Of a stretch of 64,000 bases of DNA, positions 51,822 to 59,542 are shown piece by piece. The DNA is from Paenibacillus pinistramenti (GTDB lineage: Bacteria; Bacillota; Bacilli; Paenibacillales; Paenibacillaceae): the NCBI RefSeq assembly GCF_005869875.1, contig NZ_VAWG01000001.1, positions 586,851 to 650,850 on the forward strand. Direction: 5' to 3'. The translations under genes were made by a program, and so were the position numbers. Under the pieces are notes generated by a model. It saw only the letters and a list, made by a program, of their open reading frames with translations, was not told where the DNA came from and searched no databases. Positions within the stretch are counted from its first letter, which is position 1. Each line of letters starts with the position of its first letter.

Positions 51822-53338
51822 AGGCGGTCTGGGTCTGGACGTCCGCCTGGCTGGTCTGGGGGCTGATGCTGGCTGCCGTACTGGGGTACGGCGGGCGTTC
51901 GGCTCTTTTTATGCTTGGCGCGATGACGTTGATTCTGCTGCAGGGCATGTTAGCCAGATGGGCCGGTCCAAAGACCGTTACGGTCCGCCGCCGCTACTCA
52001 CTGATGATGCCGCGCGCGGGCCAGCCGGTCGAGATGACGCTGGAAATACGGCTGGAAGGCGGACTCCCGCCAATCTGGCTGAAGCTGAAGGATGAATTCG
52101 GCGGCGGTGAACCGGCTGAGCACTGGATATTTGCCGGCTTCCGCCGCCAGCTGTGCTTCACCAGCCGGGCGGAAGGGCTGCCGCGGGGCCTGTACGGCCT
52201 GGAGAAGCTGACGGTCAGCCATACCGATCTCTTGGGATGGTTCCGCTATAAGCATTCGTTTATGGTCAGCGGCCTGCTGTCTGTGCTGCCGGTCCCGGCC
52301 CGCGGCATGGAAGGAAGCGCCGGAGGCGACGGATGCCAACTGGAGAACGCGCAGGCGGCTGAAGAGCGGACTGTGCTGTCAGGCCCGCCGGGGTATGCGG
52401 TCCGGGCCTATTTGCCCGGGGACCCTTTGAAGGCAGTGAACTGGAAAATCTCCGCGCGCCGCGGCGAGCTCACCGTCCGCGCACCGGAGGAGGATCAGGG
52501 CATTACGGCCCTGATCCTCCTGGATACAGATCCGGCCTCGTACCAGGCCGGAGAGCCGTCAAAGCCGGAGCCGGCTTTGACCAAGACCCCGGGCGGCGCC
52601 CAGGCAGCCGCCGCCCGCCCGGATGAGGCCGCTTCCATGTTCGAACGCGCCGTCTCGGCGGCGGCGTTCCTGCTGGAGGACGCGGCCTCCAGGGGCCATG
52701 CCGTATTGTTCCGGCATGGGGGAATGCCCAGGCTGTGCAGATGGAATCCGCACAGCCTGGGCGAGGGCGGCCCTGCCGAGCTGGCCGCCGCCCGTCTGGC
52801 CGCCGCTGCGCATGGCGGCCCGGAAATGCTGGCTGATGCGGTGCGCATCAGCCCGGGGGTGCCGGTGACCGTGGTCACCGGCTTCAGCGGCGGCCGTCTG
52901 TCTGCGGCCGCCGCCGAGCTGGGCGGACGCGGAATTCCCGTCCGCCTGATCTGCTGCGCCGCCCCGCAGGCGCCCGCCGGCTCTGCCGACCAGCCCGCCT
53001 GGCCTACCAACCAGCCCGCCGGGTCTGCCGCCCCGCAGGCGCCCGCCGGCTCTGCCGACCAGCCCGCCTGGCCTACCAACCAGCCCGCCGGGTCTGCCGC
53101 CCCGCAGGCGCCCGCCAGCTCCGCTGGCTCTTCCGGCTCTTCCGGCTCCGCCGCCCCGCAGGCGCCCGCCAGCTCCGCCAGCTCTGCTGGCTCTTCCGGC
53201 TCTGCCAGCTCTTCCAGCTCTTCCAGCTCTGCTGGCTCTGCCAGCTCTGCCGGCCAGCCCGCCGCCAGCCGCACCGGAGAGGAGGCGCAGCGAGATGGCC
53301 AAGATCGCGGCAAGTCCGAAGCGGATGTTCCGGCCTGA
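51818..53338 (+). CDS. DUF58 domain protein with long Ala/Ser/Pro/Gly-rich repeat tail
   Basis: A 506-residue protein. Two N-terminal membrane segments (VWVWTSAWLVWGLMLAAVLG and SALFMLGAMTLILLQGMLA) are followed by a beta-rich region and the DUF58 signature YLPGDPLKAVNWKISARRGE near residue 205. A VWA-like fold is implied by ITALILLDTDPA. From about residue 378 the sequence becomes a low-complexity tail built of a 23-residue unit (APQAPAGSADQPAWPTNQPA...) present twice, then Ser/Gly/Ala runs. This tail is not part of the usual DUF58 family. The gene overlaps the next one by 44 bp. The protein is thought to work with the MoxR ATPase and the transglutaminase in envelope maintenance. Confidence 0.9.
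   Translation: MKAVWVWTSAWLVWGLMLAAVLGYGGRSALFMLGAMTLILLQGMLARWAGPKTVTVRRRYSLMMPRAGQPVEMTLEIRLEGGLPPIWLKLKDEFGGGEPAEHWIFAGFRRQLCFTSRAEGLPRGLYGLEKLTVSHTDLLGWFRYKHSFMVSGLLSVLPVPARGMEGSAGGDGCQLENAQAAEERTVLSGPPGYAVRAYLPGDPLKAVNWKISARRGELTVRAPEEDQGITALILLDTDPASYQAGEPSKPEPALTKTPGGAQAAAARPDEAASMFERAVSAAAFLLEDAASRGHAVLFRHGGMPRLCRWNPHSLGEGGPAELAAARLAAAAHGGPEMLADAVRISPGVPVTVVTGFSGGRLSAAAAELGGRGIPVRLICCAAPQAPAGSADQPAWPTNQPAGSAAPQAPAGSADQPAWPTNQPAGSAAPQAPASSAGSSGSSGSAAPQAPASSASSAGSSGSASSSSSSSSAGSASSAGQPAASRTGEEAQRDGQDRGKSEADVPA
52961..53107 (+). repeat. 69-bp in-frame tandem repeat (two full units plus a partial third)
   Basis: The unit beginning GCCCCGCAGGCGCCCGCC starts at 52961 and again at 53030, and the third copy at 53099 diverges after the first ~18 bases. 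A fourth match to the start of the unit appears near 53153. It encodes the 23-residue repeats in the DUF58 protein's tail. The region is very GC-rich and codes for low complexity in all frames. Confidence 0.9.
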
Positions 53339-55742
53339 GTCGAAGCCAGCCTCAGCGGCGGCAGACGCTGATTTCTCATTCCGCCTCTATGCCGCTCGTC
53401 TGGCCGCCCGCCTCTGGTGCTCGCTGCTGCTGCTGGGAATGTTCCATCAGTGGCTCGAGCCGCTCAGGATCATGGGCAGCCCGGAGGGCAAAATATATTA
53501 CGGCCTGCTGCTGGTTCTCACTGCCGGACTTTTGGCGGCCGGCAGTATCGGTTTTCCATCAGGCATGACGGCCGTATTGGCTTTGGCCGCTTTATGCCAG
53601 TCCATGGTTTATTTGTTCGGGGACGGCCGGGGATGGCTGTGGCTGCTGGACTTTGGCCCTGCCCTGGTGAAGGACATCAGCGCCTGGGCACAAACCGGCA
53701 GCATGGACGGGATCTCCCAAGCGTCCAGAGTGCTGGTGCTGCTGACCGGCTGGATTCTGCTGATTCTGTCGGTGCAGCTTCTGGCCCTAAATCGTCATAC
53801 GGTTCTCCTTTTCTTAAGCATTAGCACAGTTTATTTATACGCGTTTGAATTAACCTCAGAGATAGATATGTTTTGGGCGATTGTGCGGGCGTTCGGATTC
53901 GGCCTGCTGCTGCAGTTCAGCGTCGTCTTTTTCCGTCATTCGGCAGCGGGAACGCCAGCCGGCATTGGGCTAGAACTTTTAACCGGAAATGAAGCTGGCC
54001 GCTCCGTCCGCAGAGGAGTCTGGAAGCCGGGCATAATTCTCGGGCTGGCGGCTCTGCTTATTCTTTCCGGAGTAACGGCATCTGCCGCGGCAGCCCTGCT
54101 GCTGCCCGTTAAGCCTTCTGAAGCTTTCAGCCTGAGGCAGGCGTTCAGCAGTCTTGAGGCCTGGGCGGATTCGCACCGGACAGACGGAATCCCTGCTGCT
54201 GTGACAGGGTATGAGGGCAGTGATAAGGAATTAGGGCGTCCGCTTGAACTGCGGAAAGAGGTTTATTTTACGGCTGTGTCACCTGTGCGCACTTATTGGC
54301 GCGGCCAGACGCTGAGTTACTATGACGGCCGGGGCTGGAGCGATCCGGAGGATGCAGCCGCCGCAGGCCAAGAGGCTGCTTCTGCACAGGAAGAAGAGAA
54401 GGAGCAGGCGCCTGCAGGCTCCATTGTTCAGAAGATTACCTTCGCCGAGCCCCAGCATGGAACGGTGCCTTTGTTCAGCGGAGGCGTGCTGCGCCAGGTT
54501 GAAAAGGTTGAGTTCCAGCCGGCACCCACGGATGAGCCGGAGCCGCCCGCCTATACGCTGCTGAAGGATCAATCGACGGAAGCCGCTTATATCAAGATGG
54601 CGTTGAGCGGCAGCGGAATTTATGGCTATCAGATTGAATCCGAAGTAACTCCGGACGCTGTCCGGGAGCAGGCGCAAACAGAGCCGCAGGCGGGATTGGC
54701 CGCCTCCCCCGACCCTTCCGAGGTCCGCTATCTGGACCTTCAGCTCCCGGCTGACCTGCCGGACTCTGTCCGGGAGCTGGCCCGTTCGATAACCGCCGGA
54801 ACGTCCAGCCGCTATGCGGCGGCGGAAGCGGTGGAGAACTATTTGCTTGCCAATTATTCCTACAGCCTGGAGAGCACTGTTCCCGCGGAAGGACATGACT
54901 TTGTGGAAGACTTCCTGTTTCGGCAGCGGACCGGGTACTGTGATCATTTTTCGACCGCGATGGTTGTCCTGCTGCGGAGTCAGGGAATTCCGGCCCGCTG
55001 GGTCAAAGGCTTCGCTCCCGGTGAACCCTCAGGTTCGGACCAGTATACGGTGCGTTATTCCGATGCTCATGCATGGGTGGAGGTTTATTTCCCGAAGGAT
55101 GGCTGGGTGCCGTTTGATCCTACACCGGGCTTTGGCGGAGCCGCATCTTTGGAGACATCGAAGGCCGCCGGCAGCTTGCAGAATGGTAATGAGCAGGCTG
55201 GGCAGCTGGATGGCATGCTTCTGGGGCTGCCATGGGACCAGACGATACGCCAGGCAGTTTCGATCTTTACAGCAGGTATAGTGAAGCTTGCTCAACTGGA
55301 CAGACAGCTGCCGAAGGGAGCCGCTGCAGCAGGGGCAACGGCTACTCTGCTGCTTGGCCTCACCATAGCTGCAGTATGGATGGCGGGAGCCCGCAGGGCC
55401 CGTTACCGTAATCATGAACAGAATCATGAACAGACAGGCAAACCGGCCTCCCTTCAGGGCGCGGTGTCCGCGCACGGCAAACATTTCCCGGGAAAGCCTG
55501 AGCTGCTGCGTGCCGCAGACAAAGCCTGGGCGGGACTGCACAGGCGCCACGGCAGACTGGCGGAAGGCGCAACCGTCCGCGAATACGCCGAAGCTCTCAG
55601 CTTAAAGCTGGACGCAGAGGGCAGAGCGGAGATGGAGACCTTTTTAACCGTATGGGAACCCCTGTACTACGGCGGGAAGCTGCCTGACCGGCAGACCACA
55701 AAAAGCTTTTTAAGTACATGCCGGAAATGGGCAACATTATAG
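53295..55742 (+). CDS. Membrane transglutaminase-like protein (DUF3488/transglutaminase/DUF4129 type)
   Basis: An 815-residue membrane protein. The N-terminal ~230 residues contain about six membrane segments, with a further one near residue 255. A periplasm-facing region follows. The transglutaminase core has the catalytic Cys549 in RTGYCDHFSTAM, His in YSDAHAWVEVYF and Asp in WVPFDPTPGF. One more membrane segment (AAAAGATATLLLGLTIAAVW, near residue 680) precedes a cytoplasmic DUF4129-like tail (LRAADKAWAGLHRRHGRLAE). The start follows GAGGAGGCGCAGCG, inside the DUF58 gene. It is the last gene of the MoxR-DUF58 operon. Confidence 0.94.
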   Translation: MAKIAASPKRMFRPESKPASAAADADFSFRLYAARLAARLWCSLLLLGMFHQWLEPLRIMGSPEGKIYYGLLLVLTAGLLAAGSIGFPSGMTAVLALAALCQSMVYLFGDGRGWLWLLDFGPALVKDISAWAQTGSMDGISQASRVLVLLTGWILLILSVQLLALNRHTVLLFLSISTVYLYAFELTSEIDMFWAIVRAFGFGLLLQFSVVFFRHSAAGTPAGIGLELLTGNEAGRSVRRGVWKPGIILGLAALLILSGVTASAAAALLLPVKPSEAFSLRQAFSSLEAWADSHRTDGIPAAVTGYEGSDKELGRPLELRKEVYFTAVSPVRTYWRGQTLSYYDGRGWSDPEDAAAAGQEAASAQEEEKEQAPAGSIVQKITFAEPQHGTVPLFSGGVLRQVEKVEFQPAPTDEPEPPAYTLLKDQSTEAAYIKMALSGSGIYGYQIESEVTPDAVREQAQTEPQAGLAASPDPSEVRYLDLQLPADLPDSVRELARSITAGTSSRYAAAEAVENYLLANYSYSLESTVPAEGHDFVEDFLFRQRTGYCDHFSTAMVVLLRSQGIPARWVKGFAPGEPSGSDQYTVRYSDAHAWVEVYFPKDGWVPFDPTPGFGGAASLETSKAAGSLQNGNEQAGQLDGMLLGLPWDQTIRQAVSIFTAGIVKLAQLDRQLPKGAAAAGATATLLLGLTIAAVWMAGARRARYRNHEQNHEQTGKPASLQGAVSAHGKHFPGKPELLRAADKAWAGLHRRHGRLAEGATVREYAEALSLKLDAEGRAEMETFLTVWEPLYYGGKLPDRQTTKSFLSTCRKWATL

Positions 55743-55764
55743 ATTTTCGAGCTCCTGAACTTTC

Positions 55765-55794
55765 TTGACGTTGACTTTTGCCGTTGCGTATAAT
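55765..55794 (+). promoter_or_regulatory. Sigma-A-type promoter of guaA
   Basis: TTGACG (55765-55770) and a perfect TATAAT (55789-55794) are spaced by 18 bp, giving a leader of only about 23 bases before the guaA ATG. There is no room for a riboswitch, unlike the downstream permease gene. Confidence 0.75.
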
Positions 55795-55823
55795 GATTCC
55801 TATGAATTGAGGGAGGCTCGGTA

Positions 55824-57362
55824 ATGAATAAACCAAATGAAATTATTGTCGTTCTGGATTTCGGAGGACAATACAATCAGTTAATTGCAAGACGGATTCG
55901 TGATCTTGGGGTATACAGCGAGCTGCTGCCGTACAATACCCCGGTTGAACGTCTCCGTGAAATCGCGCCCGCCGGCATTGTGTTCTCAGGCGGTCCATCC
56001 AGTGTGTACGGTGAAGATGCGCCTCACGTGGACCCGGCTATTTACGACATCGGCGTGCCGATCTTCGGAATCTGCTACGGAATGCAGCTGATGGCCCAGC
56101 AGCTGAACGGCAAAGTAGAACGCGCGGCTAAACGCGAATACGGCAAAGCAGATGTGGATTTCGTTCCGAATTCGGCCTTGACGATAAATTTGGACAACAA
56201 ACAAACGGTCTGGATGAGCCACGGCGACCATGTAGTTGAACTGCCTGAGGGCTTTAAAGTTGCGGCTTCGACAGAGCATGCGCCGATCGCTGCTTTCAGC
56301 AATGATGAGCGCAAAATGTACGGCGTTCAGTTCCACCCTGAGGTCCGCCACTCTGTGTACGGCAATGAAATGATCCGCAATTTCCTGTATGAGGTGTGCG
56401 GCTGCGAAGGCAACTGGACCATGGAGACTTGGATTGAAGACACGATTCAGGATATCCGCACTCAGGTCGGCGACAAGAAGGTTTTGTGCGCACTCAGCGG
56501 CGGCGTGGATTCTTCTGTAGTTGCTATGCTGATTCACAAGGCAGTCGGCGACCAGCTGACCTGTATGTTTATCGACCACGGCCTGCTCCGCAAAGGGGAA
56601 GCCGAGAGCGTCATGGAGACCTTTGTCGGCAAGTTCGACATGAAGGTGGTCAAGATTGATGCAAGCGAACGGTTCCTGTCCAAGCTGAAAGGCGTGGATG
56701 ATCCGGAACAGAAGCGCAAAATCATCGGCAACGAATTCATCTACGTGTTCGACGAGGAATCCGCCAAATTTGACAACTTCGCCTTCCTGGCGCAGGGCAC
56801 GCTGTATACGGATATCGTAGAAAGCGGCACGGCTACGGCGCAGACCATCAAATCGCACCATAACGTGGGCGGCCTGCCTGAAGATATGAAATTCGAACTG
56901 GTTGAACCGCTGAAGACGCTCTTTAAGGATGAAGTCCGCAAAGTGGGCGAAGAGTGCGGCCTGCCGAAGGAGATCGTCTGGAGACAGCCGTTCCCGGGTC
57001 CGGGTCTTGCTATCCGCGTGCTTGGCGAAGTAACGGAGGACAAGCTGCACATCGTGCGCGAATCCGATTACATCCTGCGTGATGAAATTGCCAAAGCCGG
57101 CCTCGACCGCGAAATCTGGCAGTATTTCACCGCTCTGCCGAACATGAAGAGTGTCGGTGTTATGGGCGACGCCCGTACTTACTCCTACACCGTCGGCATC
57201 CGCGCGGTAACCTCTATCGACGGCATGACCGCCGACTGGGCCCGCATCCCTTGGGACGTGCTGGAGAAAATTTCCGTACGCATCGTCAACGAGGTGGAGA
57301 ACGTCAACCGCGTTGTGTACGACATTACGTCCAAGCCGCCGGCCACCATTGAGTGGGAATAG
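55824..57362 (+). CDS. guaA: GMP synthase (glutamine-hydrolysing)
   Basis: A 512-residue enzyme that aminates XMP to GMP using glutamine and ATP, the last step of guanine nucleotide synthesis. The glutamine amidotransferase domain (residues ~1-195) has [13 protein letters not shown], the catalytic Cys in [11 protein letters not shown] near residue 87, and the His-Glu pair in [10 protein letters not shown]. The ATP pyrophosphatase domain begins with the PP-loop [16 protein letters not shown] near residue 225. The C-terminal dimerisation domain ends PPATIEWE, the universal GuaA ending. The start follows GGGAGGCTCGGTA. Confidence 0.98.
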   Translation: MNKPNEIIVVLDFGGQYNQLIARRIRDLGVYSELLPYNTPVERLREIAPAGIVFSGGPSSVYGEDAPHVDPAIYDIGVPIFGICYGMQLMAQQLNGKVERAAKREYGKADVDFVPNSALTINLDNKQTVWMSHGDHVVELPEGFKVAASTEHAPIAAFSNDERKMYGVQFHPEVRHSVYGNEMIRNFLYEVCGCEGNWTMETWIEDTIQDIRTQVGDKKVLCALSGGVDSSVVAMLIHKAVGDQLTCMFIDHGLLRKGEAESVMETFVGKFDMKVVKIDASERFLSKLKGVDDPEQKRKIIGNEFIYVFDEESAKFDNFAFLAQGTLYTDIVESGTATAQTIKSHHNVGGLPEDMKFELVEPLKTLFKDEVRKVGEECGLPKEIVWRQPFPGPGLAIRVLGEVTEDKLHIVRESDYILRDEIAKAGLDREIWQYFTALPNMKSVGVMGDARTYSYTVGIRAVTSIDGMTADWARIPWDVLEKISVRIVNEVENVNRVVYDITSKPPATIEWE

Positions 57363-57390
57363 GCTGGGAATTCTAATAGGACGCCAAAAA

Positions 57391-57436
57391 TCCTCTCTTC
57401 TATTGCTTGTTTCAAGCAGCAGGAGGGAGTTTTTTT
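57391..57436 (+). terminator. Rho-independent terminator after guaA
   Basis: A long imperfect stem (CTCTTCTATTGCTTG with CAAGCAGCAGGAGGG) is followed by seven T residues. It lies 29 bases after the guaA stop. Confidence 0.7.
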
Positions 57437-57597
57437 ATGGCCCGAACGCGTATTTTTCATTGAGCATTCCCTTTGACAGAAAGGTTATATCTTTTCGCAA
57501 TCAATCATAAGTCTAGGGTGCTGGGCTCATGAAAGCCTATTTATTGGAAAAATACGAACGTTTCAAATTATTCACCACATCAATATTCGTTTTTTTG

Positions 57598-57626
57598 TTG
57601 ACAAGATTCCCCGGCATGCCTAAAAT
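57598..57626 (+). promoter_or_regulatory. Sigma-A-type promoter for the riboswitch-controlled permease
   Basis: TTGACA (57598-57603) and TAAAAT (57621-57626) have an optimal 17-bp spacing, about 64 bp upstream of the guanine riboswitch. The stretch 57437-57597 before it shows no gene. Confidence 0.75.
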
Positions 57627-57689
57627 AGGTTTGTAAATGTTATGCAAGATTTTTTTCATAGCGTATAAGAACTGCTGATAATTGAATAG

Positions 57690-57758
57690 AATTCGTATAA
57701 TTCTGGGAATCGGCCCGGAAGTTTCTACGAGGTCACCGTAAATGATCTGGCTACGAAC
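57690..57758 (+). ncRNA. Purine (guanine-type) riboswitch aptamer
   Basis: The conserved core is present in order: CGTATAAT (57694-57701), AATCGG, AGTTTCTAC (57720-57728), ACCGTAAA and GGCTACG. The P1 helix is TTCGTA (57692-57697) with TACGAA (57752-57757). The C in GGCTACG occupies the position that pairs with the ligand in guanine-specific members, so guanine or hypoxanthine is expected rather than adenine. It controls the NCS2 permease downstream. Bound ligand would favour the terminator at 57856. Confidence 0.93.
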
Positions 57759-57763
57759 GTAAG

Positions 57764-57839
57764 AAGACTAAACCTGTAAGTGTAGAGGAACAGCCTGTAT
57801 AGGCTGCTGCCTTGTATGCTTGCATGCATGTTTCGTCTT
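57764..57839 (+). other. Structured segment between aptamer and terminator, role unknown
   Basis: AAGACTAAAC (57764-57773) can pair with GTTTCGTCTT (57830-57839) at nine of ten positions, enclosing two smaller hairpins: CAGCC/GGCTG (57791-57806) and ATGC/GCAT around 57817-57829. It is longer than a usual purine-riboswitch expression platform. Confidence 0.5.
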
Positions 57840-57855
57840 TTCAGTTAAGCGCGAG

Positions 57856-57896
57856 GACCCGGGAATATACACATATACCCGGGTCTTTGTTGTTTT
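57856..57896 (+). terminator. Riboswitch-associated rho-independent terminator
   Basis: GACCCGGG (57856-57863) pairs with CCCGGGTC (57878-57885), followed by TTTGTTGTTTTT. It lies about 50 bp before the permease gene and about 100 bp after the aptamer. Confidence 0.85.
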
Positions 57897-57944
57897 TGCA
57901 GTTCTTTCGGGTTTTATCCTGACTACTTAAGGGGGATTTGGGGA

Positions 57945-59315
57945 ATGGATCGTTTTTTCAAGCTTAAGGAGAACGGCACATCGGTAAGAACCGAAATTAT
58001 TGCGGGGATTACCACGTTCATGACAATGGCTTACATCCTGGTCGTGAACAACTTGTTTTTGGGGCCGAATGGCGCAGGAATTCCTGCCGACGGCGTATTT
58101 TTTGCCACATGTGTGGGTGCGGGTCTTATTACTATTCTGATGGGCTTGTTCGTTAACATTCCGATTGCGCTGGCGCCGGGCATGGGCTTGAATGCTTACT
58201 TCATGACAGTCGTGCTCAGCTCGGATGGAAAAATCACCTGGCAGGCTGCTTTGGGCGCTGTCTTTATCTCCGGGATTATCTTCCTCATCCTGACGATAAC
58301 GAAGGTTCGCCAAATGCTGATCGTGGCCCTGCCGCAAAGCTTGAAAGCTGCAATTACAGTCGGTATCGGTTTGTTTGTAGCAAGCGTCGGCCTTAAGCTG
58401 AGCAACCTGATCGGCGTTAATCTGTCCGGCGTGACTGACACGACCAAGACGGTTGGCGGCAGCAGCATCAGCTTCGCAATCGGCGACATGGTCCACAGCC
58501 ATGAGGTTCAGCTGACGCTGATCGGCCTGATTATCATCGCGATTCTGATGGCCCTCCGCGTGAAGGGTGCGCTCCTGATCGGCATCATCGTAACAACGCT
58601 GATCGGTATTCCAATGGACGTAACGAACACCAGCGGTTTGTCCGGCGCGACCTGGTTCCCGAATCTGAACGATTTGGCTGTCGGCAAGTTTGACCTTGGC
58701 GCTGCCTTTAAGCTTGGTTTGTTCGAGATTGTGTTTGTCTTTACTTTCGTCGAGCTGTTTGATACCTTCGGCACTTTGGTCGGCACAGCTACCCGCGCAG
58801 GCCTGATGAAGGACAAAGAGAAAGGCGAGAAAATGATCGGTAAAGCCATGCTGGTAGACGCTGTTGGCGTCAGTGCTGGTGCGGTGCTTGGAACAAGTAC
58901 AGTTACGTCTTATGTGGAAAGTACGGCAGGGGTTGCTGAAGGCGGACGCACAGGCCTTACAGCGGTTACGACCGGCGTATTGTTCCTTCTGGCTCTCTTC
59001 ATCGCGCCGCTTGCGGGCGTTGTGCCTAGTGCGGCTACCGCTCCTGCCCTGATTATCGTCGGCGTGCTGATGATGGGCCAGGTAAAGAGCATTGAGTGGG
59101 ACGATTTCCTTTATGCATTCCCAGCGTTCGTAACGATTATCCTGATGCCGTTCACCGGCAGTATTGCCAACGGGATTTCGGCAGGCATTTTGTCTTACGT
59201 CATTCTGGCCCTCTGCAACAATCTCGTGGCTAAGAATAAAGTGAAGATTCACTGGCTGATGTGGGTTCTGGCCGTTATCGTGCTGGCCCGTTACATCTTC
59301 ATCGGTTCCGAATAA
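57945..59315 (+). CDS. pbuG: NCS2 family guanine/hypoxanthine permease
   Basis: A 456-residue membrane protein of the AzgA-like branch of the NCS2 purine transporters. It begins MDRFFKLKENGTSVRTEIIA, has the first membrane segments ITTFMTMAYILVVNN and IPIALAPGMGLNAYF (typical of PbuG/YgfQ), and later VFTFVELFDTFGTLVGTATR and STVTSYVESTAGVAEGGRTG, which contain conserved acidic and polar substrate residues. About twelve hydrophobic segments are visible. Its mRNA leader carries a guanine riboswitch, supporting guanine/hypoxanthine uptake. The neighbouring guaA gene is functionally linked but separately promoted. Confidence 0.93.
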   Translation: MDRFFKLKENGTSVRTEIIAGITTFMTMAYILVVNNLFLGPNGAGIPADGVFFATCVGAGLITILMGLFVNIPIALAPGMGLNAYFMTVVLSSDGKITWQAALGAVFISGIIFLILTITKVRQMLIVALPQSLKAAITVGIGLFVASVGLKLSNLIGVNLSGVTDTTKTVGGSSISFAIGDMVHSHEVQLTLIGLIIIAILMALRVKGALLIGIIVTTLIGIPMDVTNTSGLSGATWFPNLNDLAVGKFDLGAAFKLGLFEIVFVFTFVELFDTFGTLVGTATRAGLMKDKEKGEKMIGKAMLVDAVGVSAGAVLGTSTVTSYVESTAGVAEGGRTGLTAVTTGVLFLLALFIAPLAGVVPSAATAPALIIVGVLMMGQVKSIEWDDFLYAFPAFVTIILMPFTGSIANGISAGILSYVILALCNNLVAKNKVKIHWLMWVLAVIVLARYIFIGSE

Positions 59316-59336
59316 TCTTGAAAAAGTATCCACCTG

Positions 59337-59367
59337 CAGTCCGGCCTCGCGCCGGACTGTTTTTTTA
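59337..59367 (+). terminator. Rho-independent terminator after the purine permease
   Basis: CAGTCCGG (59337-59344) pairs with CCGGACTG (59352-59359), followed by seven T residues. Confidence 0.92.
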
Positions 59368-59393
59368 TGAGGTTTTGTGAGCAGATTTAATAC

Positions 59394-59418
59394 ATACGGC
59401 CATTTTTCCGTATATAAT
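59394..59418 (+). promoter_or_regulatory. Inverted repeat overlapping a TATAAT box
   Basis: ATACGG (59394-59399) and CCGTAT (59408-59413) are inverted and end at TATAAT (59413-59418), about 125 bp before the glycosyltransferase start. The expected -35 is weak, so a regulated promoter is possible but unproven. Confidence 0.35.
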
Positions 59419-59469
59419 AGAAGTATTTTCCTGACTTGTTTGTCTGAGACCTTGTCGGGAGCCAATATC

Positions 59470-59511
59470 AAGCGATTAAAACCAAGTCATTAAAGCCAAA
59501 CCATGAAAGCC
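59470..59511. repeat. 14-bp degenerate tandem repeat, three units
   Basis: AAGCGATTAAAACC (59470-59483), AAGTCATTAAAGCC (59484-59497) and AAACCATGAAAGCC (59498-59511) lie in the 5' leader of the large glycosyltransferase gene. Confidence 0.7.
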
Positions 59512-59542
59512 ATTACTGCTCGTGAGGTGTGACAAACTAGTT

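Noticed and set aside
52495..53379. Two long minus-strand ORFs opposite the DUF58 tail
   Set aside because: The GC-rich repeat lacks stop codons in several frames; the encoded Ala/Gly/Arg repeats have no homology signals.
55986..57050. 354-codon minus-strand ORF opposite guaA
   Set aside because: It is a shadow of the GC-biased guaA frame; no ribosome site and no recognisable protein.
57927..59471. 514-codon minus-strand ORF opposite the purine permease
   Set aside because: Composition is extremely His/Gln/Asp/Arg-rich, as expected from the complement of a hydrophobic membrane protein gene; no start context.
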